Made by a program: the position numbers and the translations under genes. Below are positions 1 to 6,447 of a stretch of 33,915 nt of DNA, one piece after another (position 1 is the stretch's first letter; every line of letters begins with the position of its first letter). The stretch is from a virus: IMG/VR virus record IMGVR_UViG_3300032325_000396, positions 1 to 33,915 of that record, one strand, 5' to 3'. The notes under the pieces are model-generated. The model had not been told where the DNA came from, searched no databases, and was given only the letters and a program-made list of their open reading frames with translations.

Positions 1-1
1 G

Positions 2-139
2 ATTACAGGCGGTAATGCACACAGGGTAGATCACCCAGATAAAAAGCAGTGGACAGTGTTTGTGCGTTATGTACCGGATAACGAAGCAGATACTACAGTG
101 GAGATACTAGAAGAAGGCTTTGACCCAATAACCTTCTAA
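2..139 (+). CDS. 3' end of an unidentified protein (partial)
   Basis: An open frame enters from the left edge and ends at TAA 137-139, giving 45 residues with no start inside the window. The fragment is polar and acidic toward its end (EILEEGFDPITF), with an aromatic strand-like stretch (WTVFVRYV). I do not recognise the family. It lies upstream of two small unknown genes and a DUF669-like gene, so it may belong to a DNA metabolism or early operon, but that is inference only. Confidence 0.55.
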   Translation: MTGGNAHRVDHPDKKQWTVFVRYVPDNEADTTVEILEEGFDPITF

Positions 140-182
140 ATAATCCCCGGGTTTTAGCTATTAGCTAAGGCTCCTTATGTGC

Positions 183-243
183 GCCGTCCGCTAACATTTT
201 CTATCCATCGACGTACCGTCGAGTAGAGGTGTTAGTGGGCGGC
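183..243 (+). other. Long nested stem-loop in intergenic region
   Basis: Positions 183-196 pair with 230-243 over 14 bp with two G-U wobbles. Inside, 208-213 (TCGACG) pairs perfectly with 217-222 (CGTCGA) across a TAC loop, and 201-204 can pair with 223-226. The element fills much of the 186-base gap between the partial first gene and the gene at 326. No T-run follows it directly, so a structured leader, an RNA processing site or a small RNA fits better than a plain terminator. Its function is unknown. Confidence 0.5.
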
Positions 244-254
244 ACGAGGTAAGC

Positions 255-298
255 GAAATCACTCCTCCCTCACTTCGTGAAGGAGTCGTCGTGATTTC
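255..298 (+). other. Conserved stem-loop, copy A
   Basis: The outer stem GAAATCAC (255-262) pairs with GTGATTTC (291-298). The inner stem CTCC (265-268) pairs with GGAG (282-285), topped by TCAC/GTGA around a TTC loop, and a 3' spacer TCGTC lies at 286-290. It sits about 30 bases upstream of the ATG at 326. A second copy with compensatory base changes is at 753-796, so the fold appears to be conserved. A TTCTTTG run follows, so weak terminator or attenuator activity is possible. Confidence 0.6.
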
Positions 299-325
299 TT
301 TGTAAAAAAACAAGAAAGGTAAGAC

Positions 326-556
326 ATGGACAACGTAGAGTTAGATTACGAGCCAAGCATTACAGATTGTAATATGTTCTGTGTGTACATCGGAGACTTA
401 GTCAAAGAGATAAGCACAGACAGGATATGGGTAGTAGATGATATCGGTAAAGACTTTATCGTCGGTAAGATCGGTGAAACTACAAACTACATGTCACAGA
501 GCAAGTTCCTGTGGGTTACAAGCCCAAAGCTACCAATCGGTAAAGGGTGGAAATAA
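326..556 (+). CDS. Small hypothetical protein
   Basis: A 76-residue acidic protein beginning MDNVELDYEPS. The start is supported by a strong AGAAAGGTAA ribosome site (about 316-325), the same style used by the decoration protein and other genes here. The sequence looks like a small beta-rich domain (DRIWVVDDIGKDFIVGKI) with no membrane segment and two cysteines near residues 15-19. I do not recognise it. Its TAA shares one base with the ATG at 556, so the two genes are probably translationally coupled. Confidence 0.65.
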   Translation: MDNVELDYEPSITDCNMFCVYIGDLVKEISTDRIWVVDDIGKDFIVGKIGETTNYMSQSKFLWVTSPKLPIGKGWK

Positions 557-813
557 TGACAAGCATAGTTCTATTTGGTCTAGGGTTGTTTAGTTTGCTT
601 ATGGCTAAAGAGTCTAGACATTCAGCAGAGTATGTGCTAGAAAATCCTGGTGAGTTCGGTGGATTCAAGTTCTTTGAGAGCTATCACATGTATGTGAACC
701 TAGATGCTATGTTCACAGTAATTGGTATAGGTTTGTTGTTGGCAGGAGTGGCGAAGTCCCTCCTCCTTCGGCAAGCGAAGGAGTCGTCGGGACTTCTTCG
801 TGTAAGTAAATAA
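556..813 (+). CDS. Small membrane protein, two predicted TM helices
   Basis: An 85-residue protein from the ATG at 556, which overlaps the previous stop as TAATG; a GTG at 547 is the less likely alternative. Residues 1-16 (MTSIVLFGLGLFSLLM) and about 51-68 (AMFTVIGIGLLLAGV) are strongly hydrophobic, suggesting a hairpin in the inner membrane. The last 20 codons coincide with the second conserved stem-loop (753-796), so the C-terminus (AKSLLLRQAKESSGLLRVSK) may be shaped by RNA structure rather than protein need. Its function is unknown. Confidence 0.6.
   Translation: MTSIVLFGLGLFSLLMAKESRHSAEYVLENPGEFGGFKFFESYHMYVNLDAMFTVIGIGLLLAGVAKSLLLRQAKESSGLLRVSK
753..796 (+). other. Conserved stem-loop, copy B
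   Basis: The outer stem GAAGTCCC (753-760) pairs with GGGACTTC (789-796). The inner stem CTCCTTCG (763-770) pairs perfectly with CGAAGGAG (776-783) around a GCAAG loop, and the 3' spacer TCGTC (784-788) is identical to copy A. Both arms of the outer and apical helices differ from copy A in ways that keep the base pairs. It overlaps the end of the small membrane protein gene and precedes the gene at 835. Confidence 0.6.
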
Positions 814-834
814 TAATAATAAGGAGAATAAAAA

Positions 835-1242
835 ATGACAACAATCAAGTTGCCAAAGCTACAAGTTGCATCAGAAGCAAAGCAGTTCCTGCTACCAGCG
901 GGAACATTCACAATGGTCATCGAAGAGATTCGACAGACCAAAGTCAAAACCGGTGCAAGTGCAGGTAAGCCAGCCCTAAACGTTGGTTTGTCTCACGAGG
1001 GTATTTGGGTATGGAAGCAGTTGCCAATGTGGTCGCCTGCCAAGAACGCCCCGCAAAACGAGAAGGACTGGTTCAGAATGAGTACGATAGCATTCTTCAA
1101 TGCTATTGGACACACAGCAGAAGACCTAGACCTTGACAGTCTAATCGGTAGAGAAGTAATTGCCTTAGTAGGAATTCAGGACAATGGCAAAGATTATGGA
1201 AAGCAAAACTACATAACTACATTCACTACAAAGAAAAAGTAA
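835..1242 (+). CDS. Putative ssDNA-binding protein, DUF669-like
   Basis: A 135-residue protein preceded by AAGGAG eight bases before the ATG. The pattern of an N-terminal beta region (LPAGTFTMVIEEIRQTKVKTGASAG), a central helix (STIAFFNAIGH) and a late segment (DLDLDSLIGREVIALVGIQD) then a Lys tail resembles DUF669 and related phage OB-fold single-stranded DNA-binding proteins. If so, it would coat ssDNA during phage replication or recombination. It is the last gene before a strong terminator, so it closes an upstream operon that differs from the virion genes. Family assignment is by eye and moderately sure. Confidence 0.55.
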   Translation: MTTIKLPKLQVASEAKQFLLPAGTFTMVIEEIRQTKVKTGASAGKPALNVGLSHEGIWVWKQLPMWSPAKNAPQNEKDWFRMSTIAFFNAIGHTAEDLDLDSLIGREVIALVGIQDNGKDYGKQNYITTFTTKKK

Positions 1243-1250
1243 AAAGCCAG

Positions 1251-1287
1251 CCCCGAGTCGTTCCCCCCAACGGCTCGGGGTTTTTTT
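1251..1287 (+). terminator. Rho-independent terminator
   Basis: CCCCGAGTCGTT (1251-1262) pairs with AACGGCTCGGGG (1269-1280) across a six-C loop with one G-U wobble, followed by seven T (1281-1287). This is a textbook intrinsic terminator separating the upstream operon from the packaging and virion genes. Confidence 0.9.
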
Positions 1288-1407
1288 CTGTCGCCGTTAT
1301 CCCCTTAAAGAAATCATTTTATTAGCTAATCCATAGGTTGTAGGTACTGGCTCCCACCACGGTCGTATCAGAAGGTCCCTCAAACAAATCAACGTGATTC
1401 CATTACC

Positions 1408-1416
1408 TGATAGAAT
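1408..1416 (+). promoter_or_regulatory. Extended -10 promoter box before the packaging module
   Basis: TGATAGAAT fits the TGn-TAnnnT extended -10 pattern. It lies after the terminator at 1251-1287 and about 45 bases before the ATG at 1461. No clear -35 box is visible. It is the natural candidate for transcription of the terminase and head genes. The stretch 1288-1460 contains no convincing gene. Confidence 0.45.
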
Positions 1417-1460
1417 AGATTACGGAAAAATTTTCCACAGTATTTTTTGGAGGTTTTGAA

Positions 1461-1628
1461 ATGGCGCGATCAATATCCGATCCACCTGAAGAAGAAGAAA
1501 AGAAGCCAGATCCAGTAGACCTGGAAAAGTTGGCAGATATGCTATACAGCGTTTTTCTCGCTGTGCAGGACCTAAATGACAAGGTCGAAAAGCAGAACGA
1601 ACAGCTCAAACGAGTAAACGGACTCTAA
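1461..1628 (+). CDS. Small acidic coiled-coil protein before terminase
   Basis: A 55-residue protein with a strong TTGGAGG ribosome site eight bases upstream of the ATG. The N-terminal third is acidic and proline-rich (DPPEEEEKKPDPVDLEKL). The rest is amphipathic helix with heptad-like spacing (VQDLNDKVEKQNEQLKRVNGL), suggesting a short coiled coil. Its stop abuts the ATG of the next gene at 1629, so the two are probably co-translated. I do not recognise a family. Position suggests a packaging accessory factor, which is inference. Confidence 0.65.
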   Translation: MARSISDPPEEEEKKPDPVDLEKLADMLYSVFLAVQDLNDKVEKQNEQLKRVNGL

Positions 1629-2135
1629 ATGAGCAGAGAACTTTCACTGCTTGACGAGACCCTTATTAGGCTAGCCGCATCTGGCAAGTCAGGTGAGGAG
1701 ATCGAGCGAAAGACCGGTATCCCGGCAATTGAGGCTGTAGCCCACGTAAAGAGGCTAATGTCTCGCCGTGACGTGTGGACAGAGGTTGAGCAGCGTCAGC
1801 TACTTCTTTACCAGCTAAACGAACTTAAGGATTCGCTGACTCAGAACGCTTTGCAGCTACAGGACCCAGACTCAGCACGATTGCTACTTAAGACACTCGA
1901 GCTAATCGGTAAAAGACTAGACAGCCAGAAAGCCGTGCTCGAGCAAGAGGTGCTAAAGCTTTCACAATACCAACAGACTGTTCTGCTAAGAGCGATGGAC
2001 GCAGCACTTGACTTTGCCAAAAAACAATTGCACTCTAAATACCCAGAAGTGGACAAAGATGAGCTTGACGCTTTGGTAGGCGAAGGACTTGCGCTTGCAA
2101 AAGACTCGCTGCAGAAAGATACTCAAGATGATTGA
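1629..2135 (+). CDS. Putative terminase small subunit (HTH protein)
   Basis: A 168-residue protein. Residues about 5-45 look like a winged-helix or homeodomain-type HTH (LDETLIRLAASGKSGEEIER, then TGIPAIEAVAHVKRLM). Long charged helices follow (about 55-115), consistent with an oligomerisation region. Small terminases recognise the phage packaging site and present DNA to the large subunit. The main evidence is its place directly before the large terminase and its overlap with that gene (2128-2135). Small terminases diverge quickly, so the call rests on context plus the HTH. Confidence 0.65.
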   Translation: MSRELSLLDETLIRLAASGKSGEEIERKTGIPAIEAVAHVKRLMSRRDVWTEVEQRQLLLYQLNELKDSLTQNALQLQDPDSARLLLKTLELIGKRLDSQKAVLEQEVLKLSQYQQTVLLRAMDAALDFAKKQLHSKYPEVDKDELDALVGEGLALAKDSLQKDTQDD

Positions 2136-3639
2136 TAACGTAATTGACGGAGTAGTTGCAGACCTTAGGAAACGCAGCAAGAACTCTATTTACTTAAACG
2201 ACCCAGTCGCGTGGGCTCACGACGTACTTGGCAAGCACATGTGGACTAAGCAGGCTGAGATTGCAAGATCTTTAGTCGACAACACTCACACCGCTGTAGT
2301 AAGTTGCAACGGTGCTGGTAAATCCGCAATCGCAGGTATCTTAGGTACTTGGTGGATCGCCGTACACGACCCGTACGAGGTCGCACTGATTTGTTCCGCT
2401 CCGACATACCCACAGATTGCCCGAGTGCTTTTTAGGGAGCTGAAGGACAATCACAAGGCTGCTGCAACCAGAGGGTTTGCATTGCCGGGTCACATCAACC
2501 AATCAGAGGAGTGGAAACTCCACGATGAGTACGGCACACTAATTGGATTCGGTAGAAGACCTGCTGACACTGATATCGTGTCCGCCTTCCAGGGAATCCA
2601 CAGAAGATTTGTTTTTGTAGTGCTAGACGAGGCTGGGGGTATCCCAACTGACTTGTACACTGCTGCAGAAGCCGTTACAACTACCGCTGACTCCAGAGTG
2701 CTTGCAATTGGAAACCCAGACCGCAGAGGAACTGAATTTCACAGAATCTTCCGCGAGGACGAAACTTGGAACAAGATTTCCATTTCTGCGTTCGACACAC
2801 CAAACTTTACAACAGAGGAAATCCCAGAGGAGCTTCGGCCGCTACTAATTCAGCCTAGCTGGGTTGACAGGCAGAAGATCGCGTGGGGCGAGGACTCTGC
2901 AAGGTATAAGTCTAAGATTCTGGGTCAGTTCCCAGAGGAAGACGATACTACCTTCTTTAGCCAAGTAGCGATCGATTACAGCATCGATTGTGACATTCCA
3001 GAGGACACAGAAATCCCTTTGGTCCTCGGCGTGGACGTTGCGCGATTTGGTGATGACGACTCGGTGATCTACACTAACAGTGGCGGCCGTTTGCGCCACT
3101 TTGCAACTTGGAATAAGTCCAACGCAGTAGAGTCTGCGAACAGAATTCATGAAGCAGCAATTGCCCTTGGGGCGAAGGAGGTTCGAGTCGATGGTACGGG
3201 TCTTGGTGCACCTATTGTTGATATGTTGGCTGGTATGTGTAACGATCGGTATGTTGTTATTAGCATCGTTGGTTCTGCCGCTAGCCCTGATAACACTCGC
3301 TGGCTTAACGCTAGGGCGGCGGGTTATGACACTATGCGGGAGAAGATGATCACAGGTCAAATTGACCTAGACATGGGCGATAAAGATTTGATTGACGAAA
3401 TGATGTCGATCAAATACAAGTTCTCCACAAAAGGTTCGATTCAGATTGAATCTAAGGACGACATGCGATCTCGCGGCATGAGTTCTCCAGACAGACTAGA
3501 TGCTGCGATGTACGCGTGTTTAGATTTGTCAAAGCTAATGGGTTCACCTTACGGAACTGCACAGCCCGGAGATAAACTTTACATGGATGCAAATGCACTT
3601 GATTCAAAGTTTCCCTTCTATTCCGGCTGGTCATGGTAG
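2128..3639 (+). CDS. terL: Terminase large subunit (ATPase and nuclease)
   Basis: A 503-residue packaging motor from the ATG at 2128, which overlaps the previous stop by eight bases; an in-frame ATG at 2089 would add 13 residues deep inside the upstream gene and is less likely. ATPase domain: Walker A CNGAGKS at 60-66, Walker B VFVVLDEAGG at about 161-170, coupling motif AIGNP at 193-197. RNase H-like nuclease domain: acidic residues at D303 (GVDVARFGDDD), D355 (RVDGTGLGAP) and D455/D458 (DRLDAAMYACL). All expected catalytic positions are present and the length is normal. It translocates DNA into the prohead at the portal and cuts concatemers. Confidence 0.95.
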   Translation: MIDNVIDGVVADLRKRSKNSIYLNDPVAWAHDVLGKHMWTKQAEIARSLVDNTHTAVVSCNGAGKSAIAGILGTWWIAVHDPYEVALICSAPTYPQIARVLFRELKDNHKAAATRGFALPGHINQSEEWKLHDEYGTLIGFGRRPADTDIVSAFQGIHRRFVFVVLDEAGGIPTDLYTAAEAVTTTADSRVLAIGNPDRRGTEFHRIFREDETWNKISISAFDTPNFTTEEIPEELRPLLIQPSWVDRQKIAWGEDSARYKSKILGQFPEEDDTTFFSQVAIDYSIDCDIPEDTEIPLVLGVDVARFGDDDSVIYTNSGGRLRHFATWNKSNAVESANRIHEAAIALGAKEVRVDGTGLGAPIVDMLAGMCNDRYVVISIVGSAASPDNTRWLNARAAGYDTMREKMITGQIDLDMGDKDLIDEMMSIKYKFSTKGSIQIESKDDMRSRGMSSPDRLDAAMYACLDLSKLMGSPYGTAQPGDKLYMDANALDSKFPFYSGWSW

Positions 3640-3642
3640 ACT
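3634..3642 (+). promoter_or_regulatory. Possible extended -10 box before portal
   Basis: TGGTAGACT overlaps the end of the terminase gene and lies about 32 bases upstream of the portal start. It matches the TGGTAnnaT pattern seen repeatedly in this window, but it is weaker than the copies at 8359 and 11361. Confidence 0.3.
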
Positions 3643-3674
3643 ATTAATAGTTTTTAAACAATTTTGGAGATATT

Positions 3675-5042
3675 TTGGCAGATTTAGACGATTTTTTTAC
3701 CGATCAGCAGGCTCTACAAGAGTCCTATTCACAAATGGCAGCGTCTCTGCTAAGCATCGAAGACGAAGGTTGGACCAAACTAGGCGTTAGTTTCGACGAT
3801 ACAGACGCTTTTACACTAACTCAGCTTCACATGCTATCTCGTGCACTAATGGAGAGAACAGACGGCAATCCGCTTCTAAAACGTGGACTTGGTCTTAGAA
3901 CTAGCTACATTTTTGGAAAAGGCAGCGAAATAACTAATGTTTCGTCTGCAAGGATCAGAAACCTAATTGATGACGCACAAAACCAAGCTGCACTGTTTTC
4001 AACAGAGGCAATGGCAATTAACGAGCGTTCCAACTTTACTTCTGGACAGTTCTTTATCCTAGGTGACAATACAACCAAAAAACTTCAAAGAATTCCTTTT
4101 AACGAGATTACTGGATGGGTTACTGACCCAGATGACGCTGAAACGATCTTTTTCATTCGCAGAAGCTGGTCAAGAAAGAATCTAGAGGGAACTGCTCAGG
4201 AAAGACACGAGTGGTATCCAGTTGACACTTACACCGGTCCGAGAGCAACTAGAATTATCCAAGCTCAGCCAGTAAACTACGGTAAGACCATGTTTGCCTT
4301 TATGGTTAACAAAAGAGCTGGAAATGTCTGGGGAGTTCCAGATGCTTTCTCTGCTTACCCTTGGGCTTACGCTTACAACGAGTATTTGAAGGATGGATCT
4401 CGAATCCTTAAGTCTTTGTCCATGTTTGCATGGCAACTAAAATCTAAGAGCAAGGTCGGCGCTCAAGCCGCAGCTGCAACTATTGCAACACCTTCCTCTG
4501 CAGGATCTACCGCTATCCTTGGTGCTGACATGGAGCTTTCTGCTCTACCACGTACAAGTAACTCAGTCGATCTGGGTAACGGTAAACCTTTAGCAGCTAT
4601 GGTAGCCTCAGCACTTGAGGTTTCCGTAATTGCACTACTATCTGACCCAGGAACTTCTGGAGCCTACGGCGTAGCCCAGACTCTAGACATGCCTACCACA
4701 AAGGCCATGCAATCAAGGCAGAAGCTTTGGGAAAACTACATGAAGAGAATCCTGATGTTCTTTGGCGAGCGCAGGGCAGAAATTAAGTGGCCTAAGATGG
4801 AAAACGAATCCAGCTTTAGACAGCTACAGTCGCTTGCCTTGGCCAAGGAGTCAAACGCAATTTGGGCTGACGAATATCGTACTGCAGTTCTTGACGAGCT
4901 TGATGTTGTTGCGATGAGGCCAGGAGTTCCAGACGACGGCAATTCAGATTCTTCTAATTCTAGTGTGCCAACTCAGGGCAATTCCGGAGCAGTTGGTTCT
5001 ATGCAAGATAATTCAAATGAACTCAGAGATATGGATAATTAA
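3675..5042 (+). CDS. Portal protein
   Basis: A 455-residue protein that starts at TTG (3675), chosen because TTTGGAG sits just upstream and the next residues (ADLDDFFTDQQ) fit. The regions around NPLLKRGLGLRTSYIFGKG (about 68-86) and the Tyr/Trp-rich central stretch VPDAFSAYPWAYAYNEYLKD followed by ILKSLSMFAWQLKSKSK resemble portal proteins of actinobacteriophages. The last 40 residues are low-complexity and acidic, rich in Asp, Asn and Ser. It should form the dodecameric ring at the capsid vertex, docking the terminase and later the connectors. Position between terminase and protease supports the call. Confidence 0.85.
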   Translation: MADLDDFFTDQQALQESYSQMAASLLSIEDEGWTKLGVSFDDTDAFTLTQLHMLSRALMERTDGNPLLKRGLGLRTSYIFGKGSEITNVSSARIRNLIDDAQNQAALFSTEAMAINERSNFTSGQFFILGDNTTKKLQRIPFNEITGWVTDPDDAETIFFIRRSWSRKNLEGTAQERHEWYPVDTYTGPRATRIIQAQPVNYGKTMFAFMVNKRAGNVWGVPDAFSAYPWAYAYNEYLKDGSRILKSLSMFAWQLKSKSKVGAQAAAATIATPSSAGSTAILGADMELSALPRTSNSVDLGNGKPLAAMVASALEVSVIALLSDPGTSGAYGVAQTLDMPTTKAMQSRQKLWENYMKRILMFFGERRAEIKWPKMENESSFRQLQSLALAKESNAIWADEYRTAVLDELDVVAMRPGVPDDGNSDSSNSSVPTQGNSGAVGSMQDNSNELRDMDN

Positions 5043-5058
5043 TCCAGTATTGTAAATG

Positions 5059-5079
5059 TGCTATCATTACATATAGAAT
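5059..5079 (+). promoter_or_regulatory. Tandem -10-like boxes before protease/scaffold gene
   Basis: TGCTATCAT (5059-5067) and TAGAAT (5074-5079) lie in the 58-base gap before the ATG at 5101, which has its own CTGGAG ribosome site. Both resemble -10 elements without visible -35 boxes, so an internal promoter for the head genes is plausible but unproven. Confidence 0.35.
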
Positions 5080-5100
5080 ATTCAATACTCTGGAGTCTTT

Positions 5101-6072
5101 ATGTCAATAAAACTAAAAGAAGATTTAGCCCTTTCATCGGTCGAATCTTCCGGTAATAAATGGCGTATTAAGGTTATCCAGTCTGGTTGGGGCTCATCTG
5201 GCTATTACGGCTCAGAGATGCTTAAAGAGTATGGCCCAAGCGTTTTTGCCGCTGGTACTAAAGTTTTTATGAACCACCCATCCGCATCTGAAGATAATGA
5301 TCGCCCAGAACGCGACGTTCACCAGCTTGCAGGAAAACTAATTAGCGATGCTATCTTCATGGAAGATGGACTGTTTGCTGATGTCCAATTTTACTCACAC
5401 TACGCGCCTATCATTAAAGAGATGGCCGGAGATGTGGGTTTATCAATTCACGCACTAGGTGAAGCCAAACTTGGCGAAGCTGAAGGTCGGGAAGGCCCTA
5501 TCATCGAATCGTTAGTGGAAGATCCACTTACGAGCGTTGATGTGGTCACAGTGGCAGGAGCTGGCGGTAAATTCATAAGCCTGTTAGAAAGCTACAAATC
5601 GCAAGATACTTCGGTCGACTTGATCGAGGAATCTTTAACGGAAGGAAATGGAATGTCCATTACTAAGGAAGAACTTGAGGCAGCAGTAGCTGACCTTAAA
5701 GAGGCCTTCGTTGAGGCAATCAGTCCGCTACGTGAATCTGTATCGGTTCTAGTAGAGGCAGCTACTCCTGCTGAAACCGACGCTGATGTTCAGGAGATTA
5801 CATCTCTTGACCCAGTAGAAGTTGCTGAAAAATTCAACGAGTCAGGACTACCAAAGGTTGCGCTACAGCGCGTCTCTGAGAGTCTAAAATCAGAAACCAA
5901 CACTAAGACTGTTGACGAGCTAATTGAGGAAGAGAAGGCTTACGCCGAGTCTATCCGCGAGACCCTTGTCGTACCAGCACCTGAGTTTGTTGGAGTTATC
6001 CACGAGGCCGGTAAGGCTTCAACCCCAGCAAGTGAACTTGAGACAATCGTCTCTCGTATCGCTGGTAAGTAA
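5101..6072 (+). CDS. Capsid maturation protease with C-terminal scaffold region
   Basis: A 323-residue protein. Residues 1-165 match the phage prohead serine protease type found in actinobacteriophages: SGWGSSGYYGSEML near 28-41, His59 in FMNHPS, Ser115 in VGLSIHALG, and Asp147 in SVDVVTVAGAGG, a likely His/Ser/Asp triad. Residues about 185-323 are acidic, helical and low in hydrophobic core, typical of an internal scaffold (delta) domain. The protein should assemble inside the prohead, shape it, then process head proteins and be lost. An in-frame ATG with a good ribosome site at 5653 suggests that the scaffold is also made alone. Confidence 0.85.
   Translation: MSIKLKEDLALSSVESSGNKWRIKVIQSGWGSSGYYGSEMLKEYGPSVFAAGTKVFMNHPSASEDNDRPERDVHQLAGKLISDAIFMEDGLFADVQFYSHYAPIIKEMAGDVGLSIHALGEAKLGEAEGREGPIIESLVEDPLTSVDVVTVAGAGGKFISLLESYKSQDTSVDLIEESLTEGNGMSITKEELEAAVADLKEAFVEAISPLRESVSVLVEAATPAETDADVQEITSLDPVEVAEKFNESGLPKVALQRVSESLKSETNTKTVDELIEEEKAYAESIRETLVVPAPEFVGVIHEAGKASTPASELETIVSRIAGK
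5653..6072 (+). CDS. Scaffold protein from nested in-frame start
   Basis: An internal ATG at codon 185 of the protease gene is preceded by GGAAGGA about eight bases upstream. It would give a 139-residue product beginning MSITKEELEAAVADLKEAF, composed almost entirely of the acidic helical scaffold region without the protease. Lambda C/Nu3 and several other phages express scaffold from exactly such nested starts. The ribosome site and the position at the domain border are seen directly. That translation really starts here is inferred. Confidence 0.6.
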   Translation: MSITKEELEAAVADLKEAFVEAISPLRESVSVLVEAATPAETDADVQEITSLDPVEVAEKFNESGLPKVALQRVSESLKSETNTKTVDELIEEEKAYAESIRETLVVPAPEFVGVIHEAGKASTPASELETIVSRIAGK

Positions 6073-6084
6073 GAAAGGTAAATC

Positions 6085-6435
6085 ATGGCTCTTAATGAGA
6101 TCTACAAAGACAGCAACGAGCTAGTCTTCGCTGTAAACACAGCTGTTAAGTCTGGAAACGTCGTAAAGGTCGAAGACCTTGTCGGTGTTGCACAGAACGA
6201 CGCAGTAACTGGTGAGGATGGAAACAAGTATTCCACTCTTAAACTTAATGGTGCTTTTGAAATTACATTCAAGTCCGGTGACACATTTAATGTTGGTCAG
6301 AAGGCTTACGGTGTTGCTAACAGCACAACAGGAATTATTCCTGAAGCCCAGGAGTCTTCAACTAGCGCAAAGCTAATGGGACACGTTACCAAGGTCTTGA
6401 CCACAACTGTTGTTGTCCGTCTAGCACAGAACTAA
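6085..6435 (+). CDS. Capsid decoration / cement protein (DUF2190-like)
   Basis: A 116-residue beta-rich protein with an AGAAAGGTAA ribosome site. The early segment SGNVVKVEDLVGVAQND, the Gly/Thr-rich middle and the end (MGHVTKVLTTTVVVRLAQN) match the pattern of DUF2190 capsid cement proteins. These bind the outside of the expanded capsid as trimers or spikes and stabilise it. Position between scaffold and major capsid is the standard one. The gene is only 12 bases from the one that follows. Confidence 0.75.
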   Translation: MALNEIYKDSNELVFAVNTAVKSGNVVKVEDLVGVAQNDAVTGEDGNKYSTLKLNGAFEITFKSGDTFNVGQKAYGVANSTTGIIPEAQESSTSAKLMGHVTKVLTTTVVVRLAQN

Positions 6436-6447
6436 GGATAGGTAAAA

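Noticed and set aside
2089-2127. Earlier terminase start at ATG 2089
   Set aside because: It would add 13 basic residues that overlap the previous gene by 47 bases. The ATG at 2128 gives the usual short overlap.
2845-3360. 171-codon leftward open frame inside the terminase gene
   Set aside because: It is a shadow of a well-supported terminase gene. It has no ribosome site, and its Cys/His/Arg-rich composition is typical of antisense frames.
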